Assembly: GCA_949987705.1 (NCBI GenBank) | Contig: OX465284.1 | Span: 65,829,470 to 65,893,469 of the forward strand | Length of the DNA stretch: 64,000 bases | Direction of reading: 5' to 3' | Source of the DNA: Thereva unica | Lineage: Eukaryota; Arthropoda; Insecta; Diptera; Therevidae | Shown: positions 21,283 to 31,939 of the stretch, piece by piece | Position numbering within the stretch: position 1 is the stretch's first letter | Layout: the number at the start of each line of letters is the position of its first letter | Made by a program: the position numbers and the translations under genes | The notes under the pieces: model-generated | The model's input: the letters and a program-made list of their open reading frames with translations, nothing else | The model's database searches: none | What the model was told of the DNA's origin: nothing

Positions 21283-21925
21283 TATGGTACCAGTGTACGC
21301 AGAATTCCTCCACCTATCTACAACGGTAAAAACAATGGTCCTATCTTACCAACTTTTGGATTTATGAATCGCCAAAGTCAAAATTTTGTTATTTTTTCAC
21401 TAAAATTTCAACTAAAACCACCTTTTTCTCCAAAAAATACGTGATAAACCAATACTTTTTTTAAAAAAATTGGAAAGCTTGGACAATTTCCTATGAATAA
21501 TGTAATACAACTTATACGCTACGGCCTCCAGTTTTGAAGTTATAAGCATTTTTAATGTTGAAATTGGCTGTGTTTCGTCCTTCTTTAGTACTTTTCCATC
21601 TGAGCTTTATCGAAAAGTACCAAATAAGCACCAAATTAGGCAAATTTTAACATTAAAATTGCTTACAACTTCCAAAGTAAAGGCCCTAGCGTAATAGTTA
21701 TGATACATTATTCATAGGAATTTGTCCAAACTTTCCAATTTTTTTAAAAAAAATATTGGTTTATCACGTATTTTTTGGAGAAAAAGGTGGTTTTAGTTGA
21801 AATTTTAGTGAAAAAATAACAAAATTTTGACTTTGGCGATTCATATCTCCAAAACTTGGTAAGATAGGAACATTATTTTTACCGTTGTAGATAGGTGGAG
21901 GAGTTCTGCGTGCACTGGTACCATA
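21283..21925. repeat. Large foldback palindrome, about 640 bp
   Basis: The left arm (21283 to about 21595) is matched in reverse by the right arm (about 21612-21925) at roughly 90% identity by eye. The arms begin TATGGTACCAGTG and end AGTACTTTTC around a loop of about 17 bases (CCATCTGAGCTTTATCG). There is no protein. It could be a foldback-type or hairpin MITE. If transcribed it would form a very long RNA hairpin. A C13 run (21942-21954) lies just outside. Confidence 0.85.
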
Positions 21926-22587
21926 GGTAGGTTACGATTTCCCCCCCCCCCCACCCATACGATTTTTTGTTCGTCTATCCAAGACCTATCCACAGCCGGC
22001 CGCTTTGTAAGTTTATGTGGGACACCCTGTATAATAATAAAATTATATGAATATAAATAATGGTAAAAAAAATAATGTGAAAATAACAATTATTTTTTTG
22101 CATTTCTCAGTACTTTTTTTTCTTCTCACTATCAGTGAGATCAATATGAGAAAACGAAAAATGAAAATGAAATCTTGCTCCCAACATCCACCCAAATGAA
22201 CTTTTTATACACCTTTTACTCCGACTTTTATTCAGCTGATGGCATTTCGTCTCTCTTAATGTAAACAAAGCATATATAATTTGACACTTAACTAACCCAA
22301 TTTGACAGTCGACTGACCCAGATAGTAGTGATACTACGCACACGGATTTTATACGCTAGGGCCTTTCCTGCAGTTCTATATACTAAGCAAAGGCCCACTT
22401 TGCTGTGGTTATGACCGTAAATACGTATTTTTAGTGTAAATTTTAAAATTTGAAAAATCTCACGTGGGATTAGAGGGAGGGATGGGGTCGACCCAAATCT
22501 CACGATATCTCACCGTGGTGGAGGGGGGGGGGGGGTCGAAAAATAACAAAAATCACCTCACACAATTTACGGATTAAGAATCCTTAA
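21926..22587. other. Gene-free stretch with homopolymer runs
   Basis: No gene supported. It holds a C13 run at 21942-21954, a G12-13 run near 22523-22535, and the word ACACCCTGTAT at 22022-22032. Confidence 0.45.
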
Positions 22588-22712
22588 GAATCCCCTGTGT
22601 AACCATGTTCTTTTTGAAGCGGTTATATCGAAGTCACTGGCCGAAGCCAATAGAAACACATCTTGGGTTTTGGATCTGATTCCCCTCACATTTTGGTAAT
22701 AGAGGGAAAGCA
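22588..22712 (-). mobile_element. Jockey/CR1-group LINE scrap (endonuclease start)
   Basis: About 125 bp are nearly the same as 28063-28197 in the large LINE, including TTGGGTTTTGGATCTGATTC and TTTTGGTAATAGAGGGAAAG. This is the beginning of the endonuclease-encoding ORF. Similarity stops abruptly after CTTA at about 22710, so it is an isolated fragment. Confidence 0.8.
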
Positions 22713-22840
22713 CCTTACGACGCGACTACGAGAATCTAACCAAACCGGTCCATGACTAGAATCCGCAAGGAACAAAGTTGGAGAACCTGGAACAACGTGC
22801 AAGAGAACCCTATTAGCAGTGGCCGCAACAATTTCGCATA

Positions 22841-23305
22841 GGGGGCCTCGGTAGCCTGGGGAGTAAGGCGTCTGGCTACCATCCAGAGGTCCCGGGTTCG
22901 AATCCCGGCCAGCCCCAAGGTCCTTCGCCTTTTCCATTTTCCAACCTACATAACTTTCCTTCTTTCTTCTTCCCTCTTTACATTCCTGAATCCTCTTGTC
23001 ATAGCCTTCCTTAGCCCCTCCCCGCTCCACCAAAGCGCATGTCATCGGTTGGTTGATGAGATTCAACTCGTTTCAGGAGGCATAACACTCCAGCGAGTTG
23101 TTTCTCGATTCCCTGATTTCAAAGTCGCAATAGTATTGGTTGAAAGTAGGTGGACTAAAAATATCGCGGGTAGGTTGTGGCAATTCCTTCCTTCCCCGAC
23201 TAGAGCTGTTGTTCGACATTGCACTCTATATGAACAAAATAGATTGTCGTCACAGTATAAAGGGCCTTTCCTGAGACTCTAGTCTTTCACATAACAAAAA
23301 AAAAA
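22841..23305 (+). mobile_element. tRNA-derived SINE, copy 2
   Basis: The head GGGGGCCTCGGTAGCCTGG leads to a 5-bp anticodon-type stem (TCTGG/CCAGA, loop CTACCAT at 22876-22882) and a perfect B box GGTTCGAATCC at 22895-22905. About 390 bp of body match the copy at 3192-3661 on the opposite strand (for example CGGTTGGTTGATGAGATTC), and the element ends in an A10 tail. The acceptor stem pairs only at its outer bases and the A box is altered, so it is not a working tRNA. An automated tRNA search might call it one. Confidence 0.88.
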
Positions 23306-25137
23306 GATCCTGTACGAGGCTGACAGGTGTTGCAAAGTCACAGAGTCCGCTGCGCTGGAGGGCAACTGTTTCCCCGGGTGAAAATTTAAGACTGAAAAAA
23401 GACTGAAAGGAGGCTGGAAAATGAATTTTAGACGGAATTCTGTTTGAAATAAGGCGAAAATATTATTTTCAGTGAAAACTGAGATCAGTTACCCTTCACG
23501 AATATCAACAATATCAACAAAAGACTGTAAAGAGCCGGAGGCAAGGTGGAAGTCATATTTTCACCCAGGCCCGCCCAATGTTACAATAAAATAGCTTAGT
23601 TTAATATTAACGAATTAAAGTTAACTTTAAATTTTTATAATTCGCTTGTCTTTTTTGTAACACTAACTACCGAAATATCCAAAAAATAAAACTATTTCCA
23701 GGGTTTTAAATGCCTCACTGAACCCTTGTTAAAACCCCGCGAAGAGAACTAAGGGACATCAACAAAAACATAAAGAAATAAATTGAACAAATAAAAGTAA
23801 ATTGCTCCACGCACGACTGAATACAAAATTAAATAAATTAACAAACAAATCCTGTTCATCAATCCAATAAAAGGATATTTTACTATATAGTATATGTACA
23901 TAAAAAAAATTTCCAAGTCCTTTCACACCGTTTTCTGCCAAATCACGTCCACCTTTCAAACATAAAATAAAAATTTGATTTCCATCACGTAAAAAAGGCG
24001 GATTACAATTAAAATTTCATAATGCCAATGACAATTCCATTAAATATGAAACACCCGTATTTTGCCCGCGTGCGAAAATCCTTCAAACAAATTCAATTTG
24101 CGCTAAAAAATTCACGCTGAAAATAATTGATATTAATGTGGATAATGTCACTCCGCACTCACACACGGACGGAGGCGTAAAATAAACGAAATCAATTCAA
24201 TTATTGTTTTTGAAACATAAATGTTTAAAGCCAGTTTTTTCCTATCCGCACGATCCTTTCAGGATTTATGAATAACGCAGCAGTAAAATACCATTTTTAT
24301 AAAGGAATCATAATCAGGCCTCGACTGGCTTTATATGCATCAACGGTTCCTGTAATTAATGGCGAATGGAGGCAATAATCACACCAACAACAACGGCCGC
24401 CATTTTCTGTTTGTTATAATAATTTTTTGAAAATAAATTAAATAAAATGCCGAAAAAAGTGTGCGCCAACGTTTTGGGGCTGCGGATTGTTCATGTGTGC
24501 ACCGGCTAATTACTTCCTGACTACGATAACTTCGCAGGCTCCAAATGCGTAAAGGTATAATGAGGTTGGCCATCTGGATAATTCTCTGGGTCAAAATGAG
24601 GCCCGTATCCGTAGGGGATTAACAGGAGACTGTTATTGCGCCCCAAGTAGATAAGCCTGTAATTATAACGGACCTTCTGGATAGTGCACAAGGGAGCCAT
24701 AATCCTGACTGAAAGGGATCAATGAAAGAAAAACTGGAGAAAATTTTTGTGCTTGGGTTATCAATCCGACCTTGGTCCTTGCGCGTTCAGATGTATAGCG
24801 ATGTATCAATGTATGGATGTAGTGCGGAAGCCAAGGAGAATTGTGTTTACAAGGACTAAACAAACTTCGAGGATACTGCTGGCCAATAACGAGACGAGAA
24901 AGCATACGCAGCACTGCCAGTTCATAAATTCAACGGCGGAAATCTCATTAATGTTGCGGCTAATGAATCCCCATTCATAACATATCCTTTTTTTGTATTA
25001 ATTTGGCATTATTTTGGAATTCCGGGCTAACAGCATAATACATTGCCCGGCGGTCCAGAAACAACAATCCAGGATCATATTTCAGCGGGATAATAAGGTT
25101 TCAATTTGGTTCTAATTCAAAATTTATGTTTAAAAAC
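23306..25137. other. Gene-free stretch
   Basis: No gene supported in 1.8 kb. Part of it (24000-24420) may be regulatory and is listed separately. The end of the stretch, CCAGTAACACCAGCAACAAT read on the minus strand (from 25138), is the flank of the LINE insertion and reappears inverted inside that LINE. Confidence 0.45.
24000..24420. promoter_or_regulatory. TAAT-rich unique stretch, possible enhancer
   Basis: It carries many homeodomain-type and Caudal-like words: AATTCAATTATTG near 24195, TTTTATAAAGGAATCATAATC near 24294 and CCTGTAATTAATGGCG near 24350. It has no match to the repeats in this window. This is texture only; the target gene and any activity are unknown. Confidence 0.25.
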
Positions 25138-25202
25138 AAGGAGCGCAAGAATATTGTTGCTGGTGTTACTGGTTTAATAATAATAATAATAATTTATTCT
25201 TG
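25138..25202 (+). repeat. Inverted repeat arm at LINE 3' junction
   Basis: About 64 bp covering host flank, the (TAA)n tail and the first bases of the LINE 3' end. The reverse complement lies inside the same LINE at 26212-26276. Confidence 0.85.
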
Positions 25203-25920
25203 TAGTAGTACACAAGATTTACATCTTTTATAGTAGCTACATATGTAAATATTTTTATTTATAAACGTTAACTTATGATAATCTAGTTTCTAAATATTCT
25301 AAACTTAGCAGAATTAAGAGAAGAAAAAGCAAGAACTTGGAGTAGTATTATAATGAAACATAAAGGGCAAAGGTAAAAGAAGAAGAAGAGATTAGAAATA
25401 CTAAACAGAAGGGGAGGAGGAAGATAGAAGGAGAGAAGCCTTGGCTTTGCCTATTCCTTGAATATAGTTAGCAAGATTATTCCAGAGTCTGAGCGAGTGC
25501 ACAAAGAAAGAGCTACCAACCTACCAATTAGGAAATGATGTGCGAGAATGAGAAATTTAATTGAGCGCAGTCATTGCAGAGGCGTGAAGAAGTCAGAAAG
25601 ATAGAGAAGGCTCTTGGTGTACAAAGCTATACGAGTTAACCTTCTAGCCCAGAAGGTGCACTTCTCAGCAGGGCTGAGAAACATTTACCACTGCCGTCGT
25701 GGCTCAGCTGAGACATGCAAACATAAAATATTAAAAAACATAAAAAATCAAAAACACCAAACAGAGAAGCGTGCAAAACTAAAAAGGGAGTGGGGCAAGC
25801 AAGCTAAACACACTCCTATTGTTGTTAGTATTTATAAACATGCGATTAACGGGTTCGAACATGCCATAATTGGTGTTAGAGGAATTAATGTGCAAGAGAG
25901 GTTCACATCTGAGGTTGTAG

Positions 25921-26199
25921 TTATTCACTCTGAATGACGCGCGGCTTCTTAAGAAACAAGAGTCCCACCTTGTCATTCATCAGTCGATGAACGAATATAA
26001 CGTCAGCGACCTCACGGCGCTTATGGAGAGAGCTTAAGTTGAGCAATTTAAGTCTGCTCTCATAAGGCGGAAGAGCAAGTGGGTCATCCCACGGGAGGTG
26101 GCTGAGTGCAAACCGAACGAACTTCCTTTGAACCGATTCGATTCTACTAACATGGAAGGAGTAGTAAGGAGACCATACCTGGGAAGCGTAGTCAAGCAA
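25921..26199 (-). pseudogene. LINE reverse transcriptase C-terminal region
   Basis: Encodes LDYASQVWSPYY, RIESVQRKFVRFALSHLPW and SRLKLLNLSSLHKRREVAD, the usual post-catalytic segment of Jockey-type proteins. It is separated from the upstream frame by the 64-bp inverted-repeat block. The expected join is PVYVG then a residue run leading to RPLLDYAS. Confidence 0.8.
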
Positions 26200-26211
26200 A
26201 GGCCTAACAAG

Positions 26212-26276
26212 AATAAATTATTATTATTATTATTATTAAACCAGTAACACCAGCAACAATATTCTTGCGCTCCTAC
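26212..26276 (-). repeat. Inverted copy of the LINE 3' junction inside the LINE
   Basis: This is the reverse complement of 25138-25202, including the (TAA)n tail and about 40 bp that are host flank at the other site. It sits within codons of ORF2 and shifts the protein into an asparagine run. Confidence 0.85.
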
Positions 26277-26289
26277 GTACACTGGTTTA

Positions 26290-27530
26290 GTGATGAGGGG
26301 GTTGTTGAACTCTTTGGACCATCTTTTTATAAATCCCAGGACTGAATTGTCCTTGGAGAAGATATAATTGATGTGGGTGGAGAAATCCAACTTACTTTCT
26401 AACCTAACCCCAAGATCGATTACATAGTACGGGAGATCTTGTTGTTAAGGAAAGTATAGTCATAAATTGTAACACCACGTTTCCTACAAAAAGTCACGAT
26501 ATCGCATTTACTAATATTAAGCCCAAGGTTGTTGTTGGAAGACCAAGAATAGAAGGTGTTTAGATCTGCTTGCAGAAGTTTGCAATCCTCTATACTCGTT
26601 ATGTGGCGATACAGTTTGATGTCATCAGCATAAATAAGGATTTTACAGTGCCTTAGCTGGGTAACAATATCGTCAGTTGATAAAATAAAAAGGAGAGGGC
26701 CAAGATGACTACCTTGCGGGACTCCAGAGGACGCTTCGATGTTAGATTTGACTCCGCGGAATAGAACCTGGTAGGTTCTATCGGCTAAGTACGCCTGGAA
26801 CCATATCACAAGGGCATGCGGAAAGCCTAATTTCTTTAGTTTAAGAACTATAATAGAGTGGGAGAGCTTGTCAAAAGCCTTAGACAGTCAGTTTGGCAGC
26901 CAGTAACAAAGCCTCTAACTGTGTGTGAAGTGAACTCCAGTAAATTAGTAATAGTGGAACGGGCTGCAAGAAAACCATGTTGGTTTGTTGAGATAAGCCT
27001 CTTGCAGATAGGGGCGATAGCAGAATAAATAATAGATTCGAAGGGTTTTGGTATAGACGATAACTTCGCAATTGGCCTATAATTAGATATTTCGTTTTTA
27101 CAGCCTTTTTTATGGACAGGTTCTTCCATAAGGTTGGGAAGCGCCCTTTATTTAGGGATTTTTGAAATAAACATAGAAGAGAAGACAGTAGGGCCCCTGA
27201 ACAGGATTTTAGAACAGCAGGACTGGACAAGAAATCCTGCGGAAGTTCATTTATATGTTTCGATATATCTTCCCTGGTTATAGACAGGGATAAGTTTTGA
27301 GCCGTTTGAATTGCATTGATATGTCGAAAATTGTCTTCATCTGGTAGGAAGACGGGGGACGAGAAATATTTAAGGAAGAATGATGCAAATTTGTCACAAA
27401 TCTCGGATGAATTAAAGCTAAGAGAGTTCTCGTATTGCATGGTGTAATGGTAGTTATCAACTTTTTTCTTAGTGTTGTTAAGTTGTAAAAATGCCCTAGG
27501 ATCATCATACACTTTACCTTCCATGTTCCT
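26290..27530 (-). pseudogene. LINE reverse transcriptase domain
   Basis: Pieces in two or three frames give SITREDISKHINELP, then PVHKKGCKNEISNYRPIAK and HGFLAARSTITNLLEF, then SGVPQGSHLGPLLF (motif B, residues 28-41 of the frame starting at 26809) and YADDIKLY (motif C, residues 60-67). The catalytic aspartates of motif C are intact. Shifts near 26850 and 27110 break the chain. The protein would prime DNA synthesis at the nicked target. This copy cannot make it in one piece. Confidence 0.82.
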
Positions 27531-27559
27531 GAGGTACTCTTTATAGAGGGCTTCGGAGA

Positions 27560-28217
27560 GGGCATGAAATTAATTAAGCTAGGCTCAACATTAATGTTGT
27601 CTGACTCGGAAAAGAATACAAGATCTAACCGCCTTCCTAAAATATTATTCCCACCACTCATTTGGCACAAACCGCAAGAAAATAAGGAATCTAGAAAGCT
27701 GGATTCCCTAGAATTAAGGTTGTTTTCAGGAAAGTAGTTATCGTCATTATCGCAAGTTACCCATTTCACATTGGGTAACTTAAAATCGCCTACGAGTAGG
27801 AGTTCGTCTTTGGGGTCCATCATATCTAGGATATGATTTGTGCAAGAGATTAGAATATCGTAGAGGTTTTGACCTCTATCGTCAAGAGTGTGATTTAAGA
27901 GCGAGGATCTCAATGTCCAGAGAGTTTGAAAAATTAGGAAGCGTTATTAAGCAATAGTTGAGAAGGTTACTACAGGCAAGTAGTACACCACCTCCACGAG
28001 TCTCCGAGTCCATATATCTATCCCTCCGAAAAACTTGGAAGGAGGTATCGAAAAGCTCGGCATTCAGAATTCCACTATGTAACCATGTTTCTGTAAAAGC
28101 TATTATATCAAAATCGCTGGCCGAAGTCGACAGAAACACCACTTGGGTTTTGGATCTGATTCCCCTCACGTTTTGGTAATAGAGGGAAAGCGTCTTAAGT
28201 TTTTTGAAACCTGTCAA
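27560..28217 (-). pseudogene. LINE endonuclease domain
   Basis: The frame begins MTGFKKLKTLSLYYQNVRG; the YYQNVRGIRSK block holds the metal-binding asparagine region of apurinic-type endonucleases. FTETWLHSGI (catalytic glutamate) follows, then GGGVLLA, LLVGDFKLPNVKW (aspartate/asparagine pair) and RRLDLVFFS. The frame shifts near 27900 and again near 27560. This domain nicks target DNA. Confidence 0.8.
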
Positions 28218-28456
28218 GTGTCAGAAATACGCTGTACACGCGTGCGGGAAATAAAACACTTTGAAAAGGTACCAGGAGGCCAGAACGTCGAGTCTAAAAG
28301 TTTTTCAGCGGTATTGGGCGGTGCAGTCAGGACGAAAGACGCAACCGGTTTGGAAACATTGCTGATCTTCCTGCAGGAAACTGTAGCAGCTTTAGCCCTA
28401 AGGTATTCTTTAATTGCCTCGCACGTGGTAGCTTTATGCAGGAGGACCAAAGCCAT
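28214..28456 (-). pseudogene. LINE ORF1 C-terminal fragment
   Basis: Encodes LVLLHKATTCEAIKEYL, then ISNVSKPVASFVLTAPPN and FWPPGTFSKCF before a stop, which sits directly upstream of the endonuclease frame. The tryptophan-proline motif near the end is typical of ORF1 proteins of insect LINEs, which bind the element RNA. The N-terminus is missing. Confidence 0.6.
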
Positions 28457-28500
28457 GTTATCAACTAGTCAGGTCGATCCAATCAACCTCCCAGTATGAT

Positions 28501-28986
28501 AAATGTTGACGGAATAAACTGAATATGTGTTCGACCGAATACGAATATACGAAACGAACATTCAGCACAATTATTCGGTTCATTTTTGCGCAGTAAGCAG
28601 GGTCCTTTAATTCGGCGAAGCCCTCTGCAAGTAGCAGCGTACGTCCACCCCTCCAGCACTTCGCGCCAGCTCGGCTCGCTCACTCTATGCGCCGCTCTTT
28701 TTATTGCAGTTTCTCGAGTGATAGAGTAGTTATCGCCAAAAAATAAGGGGCTAAAGCAATAATGTGGGGGAAATGACAATTCCATAAACATTTAGGCCCT
28801 ACGCACAAGAGTCGACTGATTTGCAATCCTAGTTTCAAACTGGTTTCATCATCATCACACTAACAACCAGTTTGCAACCAAAATGAAACCTTTGTCCACA
28901 CACAAGCGCAATTGATTTTTGATCAATCGGTGTTCTGTGCTGACGAAGATTTTGTTGTATGAACTTTGACACGTACAAATGCAACC
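28501..28986. other. Gene-free stretch
   Basis: No gene supported. The left part (28510-28600) is rich in CGAATA words. A possible small element end, TAGGCCCTACGCACAAGAG, lies at 28793-28811 without a clear partner. Confidence 0.4.
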
Positions 28987-29643
28987 TTCTTCGAAGGCTC
29001 TACAGCCCAATTCGAGCCTTAGCCTCCATCAGCTTCTTCCTCCAGACGTCTCTCTGCTTCGCAGCTTGTCTCCAGTTTCTTGTCTTGAGTAGTTTTGCTG
29101 CATCGGCCTTAACATTGGCTTCCCACCTTAACCGTGGTTTGCCAACTGGTCTTTTACCATCTGGTAGTAGGTACAGGGCATTTTTTATATCTTTGTGTCA
29201 TCCATTCTTTGGACATGATCGGCCCTACGTAAACGTAGTAGCTTGGCATGGGTCGAAAATTTACACTCTTTGAATAAGTCGTACAATTCGTGATTGTAGC
29301 GTATTCTCCATGCATTGCCTTCATTGATTGGGCCGTATTTCTTCGGAGAACCTTTCTCTCAAATATATCCATCTTGTCTGAGGATTTCTGGTAGATACTC
29401 CATGCTTCACATCCATACGTAGCTACTATACGTATGATGGTTTTGTAGATTTTTATTTTGGTTTTCCTGTGGATGTCTCTGGATCTCATTACTGGCATTA
29501 GTAAGAAGTATGTTGTGTTCGCGGCGTTTATTTTTATTGTACGTCTATCGTTTCATCGTTGTCTTCGCTGACTGTGGACCCCAGGTAGTTAAATTGGTTA
29601 ACCCGTTCAAAGTTATATTCCCCCCAGGTGGTATTGTGGTTTG
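28987..29643 (-). mobile_element. RTE-type LINE, copy C (5' truncated)
   Basis: About 655 bp match bases 1707-2366 of copy A in reverse, beginning with CTTCTTCGAAGGCTC (short GAA tail) and encoding YGCEAWS and LRRNTAQSMK (shifted). It ends exactly at GTGGTTT, where copy A has its internal GAAGAAGAAGAA tract (1691-1704). Confidence 0.88.
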
Positions 29644-29669
29644 GTACAAATGCAGCCACGCAACTGAAA

Positions 29670-29705
29670 CTGGTGACATTTCCAAGCGTACATGCATTGC
29701 ATTCG
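29670..29705 (+). repeat. 35-bp dispersed word, copy 3
   Basis: CTGGTGACATTTCCAAGCG followed by TACATGCATTGCATTC, about 30 bp beyond the truncated end of RTE copy C. Matches 19412-19446. Confidence 0.6.
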
Positions 29706-29716
29706 GTGACAGACAA

Positions 29717-29828
29717 TATAGACAGGGCCGGCACTTAGGTTTGTTGCGCCCGGTGCAGTATATCATATCGTATCGCATCAGCCCCTCATTTTTTGATCGC
29801 CGTGAACGACAATGAAAAAATTGCGTCC
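29717..29828 (+). repeat. Duplicated block, copy 1
   Basis: Shares AGGGCCGGCACTTAGG...TTGCGCC and the stronger end GTGAACGACAATGAA with 30335-30428, about 610 bp downstream in the same orientation. Probably two copies of an unknown small element. Confidence 0.5.
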
Positions 29829-30334
29829 CAACCGAATTGTGCAAGTGCACCATTTCCACATTTGAAAGCCCATCCCCTCTTTATGTGCTATGAGCTTTCT
29901 GTTACATTGGAAAAAGCGGGAAATATTTCGCAAAGCCGCGATTCATTCCCTTTTCTATCACGATCCACTCAACCCAATCTCGGTTCAACCTCGTTTCCCT
30001 TTGATTTCGAATAATCGTAATGCCTACCGGAGAAGTATCTTCCTGGAGAGTGAATTTCCATCATGATTTTAGTAGTTTCCTCCAGCCTGCCTGCCATCTT
30101 ATTCATTGTTTCATGAACTTTAAGACTTTCCGATATATTCAGTATGTTTGAGTAAAATTTCATCGACCACGAACCTCTTCTTCCTCGACGTATAGTTTTT
30201 TTTTTCTTTTTTTTTGTCTTGTGGTTGTCCCAAGCAGAAGAGTTGTCGCCCTTCATTACCTAAATTAAAGCCCTTCTCTTATCCTTCTTCCGCACTACCA
30301 GAGTGAATGATCGTGGTTTTCTACTGCCATAAGA

Positions 30335-30428
30335 GGCAAGGCCCGTGCTTGGCTTTTTTGCGCCTGGTTCAGCAGGCCATATTGCGCGTTCATTTTGTGG
30401 TCGCAGTAAACGACAATGAACAAAGGCA
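30335..30428 (+). repeat. Duplicated block, copy 2
   Basis: Partner of 29717-29828: GCAAGGCCCGTGCTTGG...TTGCGCC and GTAAACGACAATGAA. Confidence 0.5.
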
Positions 30429-30507
30429 CAGACACTTAAATATTCCATTTATTAGAATCCAACGTAAATGCTACGAAAAATTTATATCGTCTAATACATA
30501 CGTCTTA

Positions 30508-30638
30508 GGCTGGTCGTCCACTGGAAGCGTATTCGAGCGGCTTCGCGCTTCGGCCATACAAATGAGCCGCTTGTAGCCGCTCATATGTATGGCCGTAGCG
30601 CGAAGCCGCTCGAATACGCTTCCAGTGGACGACCAGCC
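30508..30638. mobile_element. 131-bp palindromic MITE with TTA duplication
   Basis: Starts GGCTGGTCGTCCACTGG and ends with its exact reverse complement, flanked by TTA at 30505-30507 and 30639-30641. The arms are about 60 bp each with only two or three mismatches, so nearly the whole element is one hairpin with a short GCCGC-rich centre. TTA duplications fit PIF/Harbinger. Confidence 0.8.
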
Positions 30639-31089
30639 TTACTGCTTCCGCGCTCTGAGTTTGGGCACAACGGTACAGAATATTTTGTCGAGAAAATAAT
30701 TGGAAAAGTAAAAATCGTGGTAATAAAAATGAATTCCTTTAATAGATGGAAATGAAGCTACGGGAATACCATTTAAATTTTTTTTTTGTTTCAAAGTTAC
30801 AATTTGTTTTTTAAATTTATTTTCTGGAATTGCGCCCCTGTCCAATAGCTATGGTACGCTTGTCTACCACCAGCTTGATATTGCTTCTGACCGGCAAGAC
30901 AATTTAGATTTTATGAAGCAATATGGTTTCACAAAGAAGTACTCCTTTCATTTACAAATACTACCGGTACTGCCGGAATAAAACTTCTTTAACATATGTA
31001 GCTCTTAAAATAATATTATTTCGGTAATTATTCGGCAAACTAACTGAGTATTCGGCCGAATACGAACATTAAAAATTAGGATGTAATAA

Positions 31090-31664
31090 ACAATTGCCCA
31101 TCAAAAAAGTGCTGAACTCAGGTTTGAAATATTTGTGATGTTTGGATAGGGTAACGCAATTTTTGCTAGATGTCGCATTTTTACAAATGACATTTTGTTG
31201 CAAAAGACTGTCAGATTTTGACAAGTGATGTTTTGTTGGAAAGCTATCGTTGTGAAGAATCCAAAAAAGATCACTTCGTTTAGAACGAACGAATGTAATG
31301 AATTTTTTTAGACCATTATTTCGTTAGTAATCTTCTTTCGGCACCAGTTTTTGTCTTACGCTTTATTTTAAAAATCACTTATGTCATTTAAACCAATAAG
31401 CGGCTCGGCCAAATTTTATAAAAATCTTTTCAGATCATATTTCCGTTAATACGCTTCGAACGACCTCTCATCGAAATCGGTATCTTGTTTGGTTCGCGCG
31501 ATATCGTGCAGGAAAAAATTACCACATACGTACGCGCACACATACTTCTTCTCGAATTTTTGCTTACAATGCTATTCCCTGAAAAATGAAAATATGTTGA
31601 AAATTTCTTTTACGATTTTCGGACCGATTACTATAACTTACCTATAAACGGGGAAGTTAACCCG
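31090..31664 (-). repeat. TAACTTCCC-family dispersed repeat, copy 3
   Basis: The right end reads (reversed) TAACTTCCCCGTTTATAGG, then ATCGGTCCGAAAATCG as in copy 1. Inner blocks TTTCAGATCATATTTCCGTT, GCGCGATATCGTGCAGG and AATCCAAAAAAGATCACTTC follow. Non-coding. Confidence 0.65.
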
Positions 31665-31939
31665 CCGCCGTGTGCTACATGGTTTTTTTGTGTACATAGT
31701 CTGCTACATGGGGTATTTCGTTTCCTTGTATACTTTAGGGTTCTAAAAATGCTTTAAAAAATCTAACAAAATTTTGGTTTGCTCTTTTAAGTGTTAACTT
31801 TAATTTTTATTTGTTTTAATAGCCAAAGAATAACTTTCAATATTTTTAATTTAATTAAATTAGCAGCGCCCATTTAGAAAATATACAGATTTTAAAAAAG
31901 TCTGGGGTATTGAAATACCCCAGTAGCAGACGGCGGGTT
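31665..31939. other. Intergenic, no call
   Basis: AT-rich DNA. The two edges, GTTAACCCGCCG (31659-31670) and CGGCGGGTTAA (31930-31940), are inverted copies, and a GTGTGCTACATGG/GTCTGCTACATGG doublet lies at 31669-31710. This may be a small (about 280 bp) element, but no clear target duplication was found. Confidence 0.35.

Larger units (their letters stand above)
25175..28500 (-). mobile_element. Jockey/CR1-group LINE with ORF1 remnant and ORF2
   Basis: Read on the minus strand, the order is ORF1 C-terminus (28456-28214), endonuclease (28217-27560), reverse transcriptase (27530-26290), C-terminal region (26199-25921), about 700 bp of 3' region and a TTA/TAA-repeat tail (25175-25193). Frames are interrupted by shifts, and an extra 64-bp block at 26212-26276 breaks the C-terminus. 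Related 3' ends occur at 48774 and a scrap of the 5' ORF at 22588. The 5' end near 28500 is probably a truncation. Group assignment rests on motif style (SGVPQGSxLGP, YADDIKLY, VQRKFVRFAL) rather than a tree. Confidence 0.85.

Noticed and set aside
21942..21954. Homopolymer C13 and nearby G12-13 runs as functional sites
   Set aside because: Most simply mononucleotide slippage next to repeats; no context suggests function.
22841..22915. tRNA gene on the plus strand
   Set aside because: A B box and anticodon-type stem are present, but the acceptor stem is mostly unpaired and the same head is attached to the same 390-bp body at 3192-3661, so it is a SINE head.
28793..28986. Another TAA/TTA-flanked MITE
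   Set aside because: TAGGCCCTACGCACAAGAG looks like such an end, but no inverted partner or flanking duplication was found.
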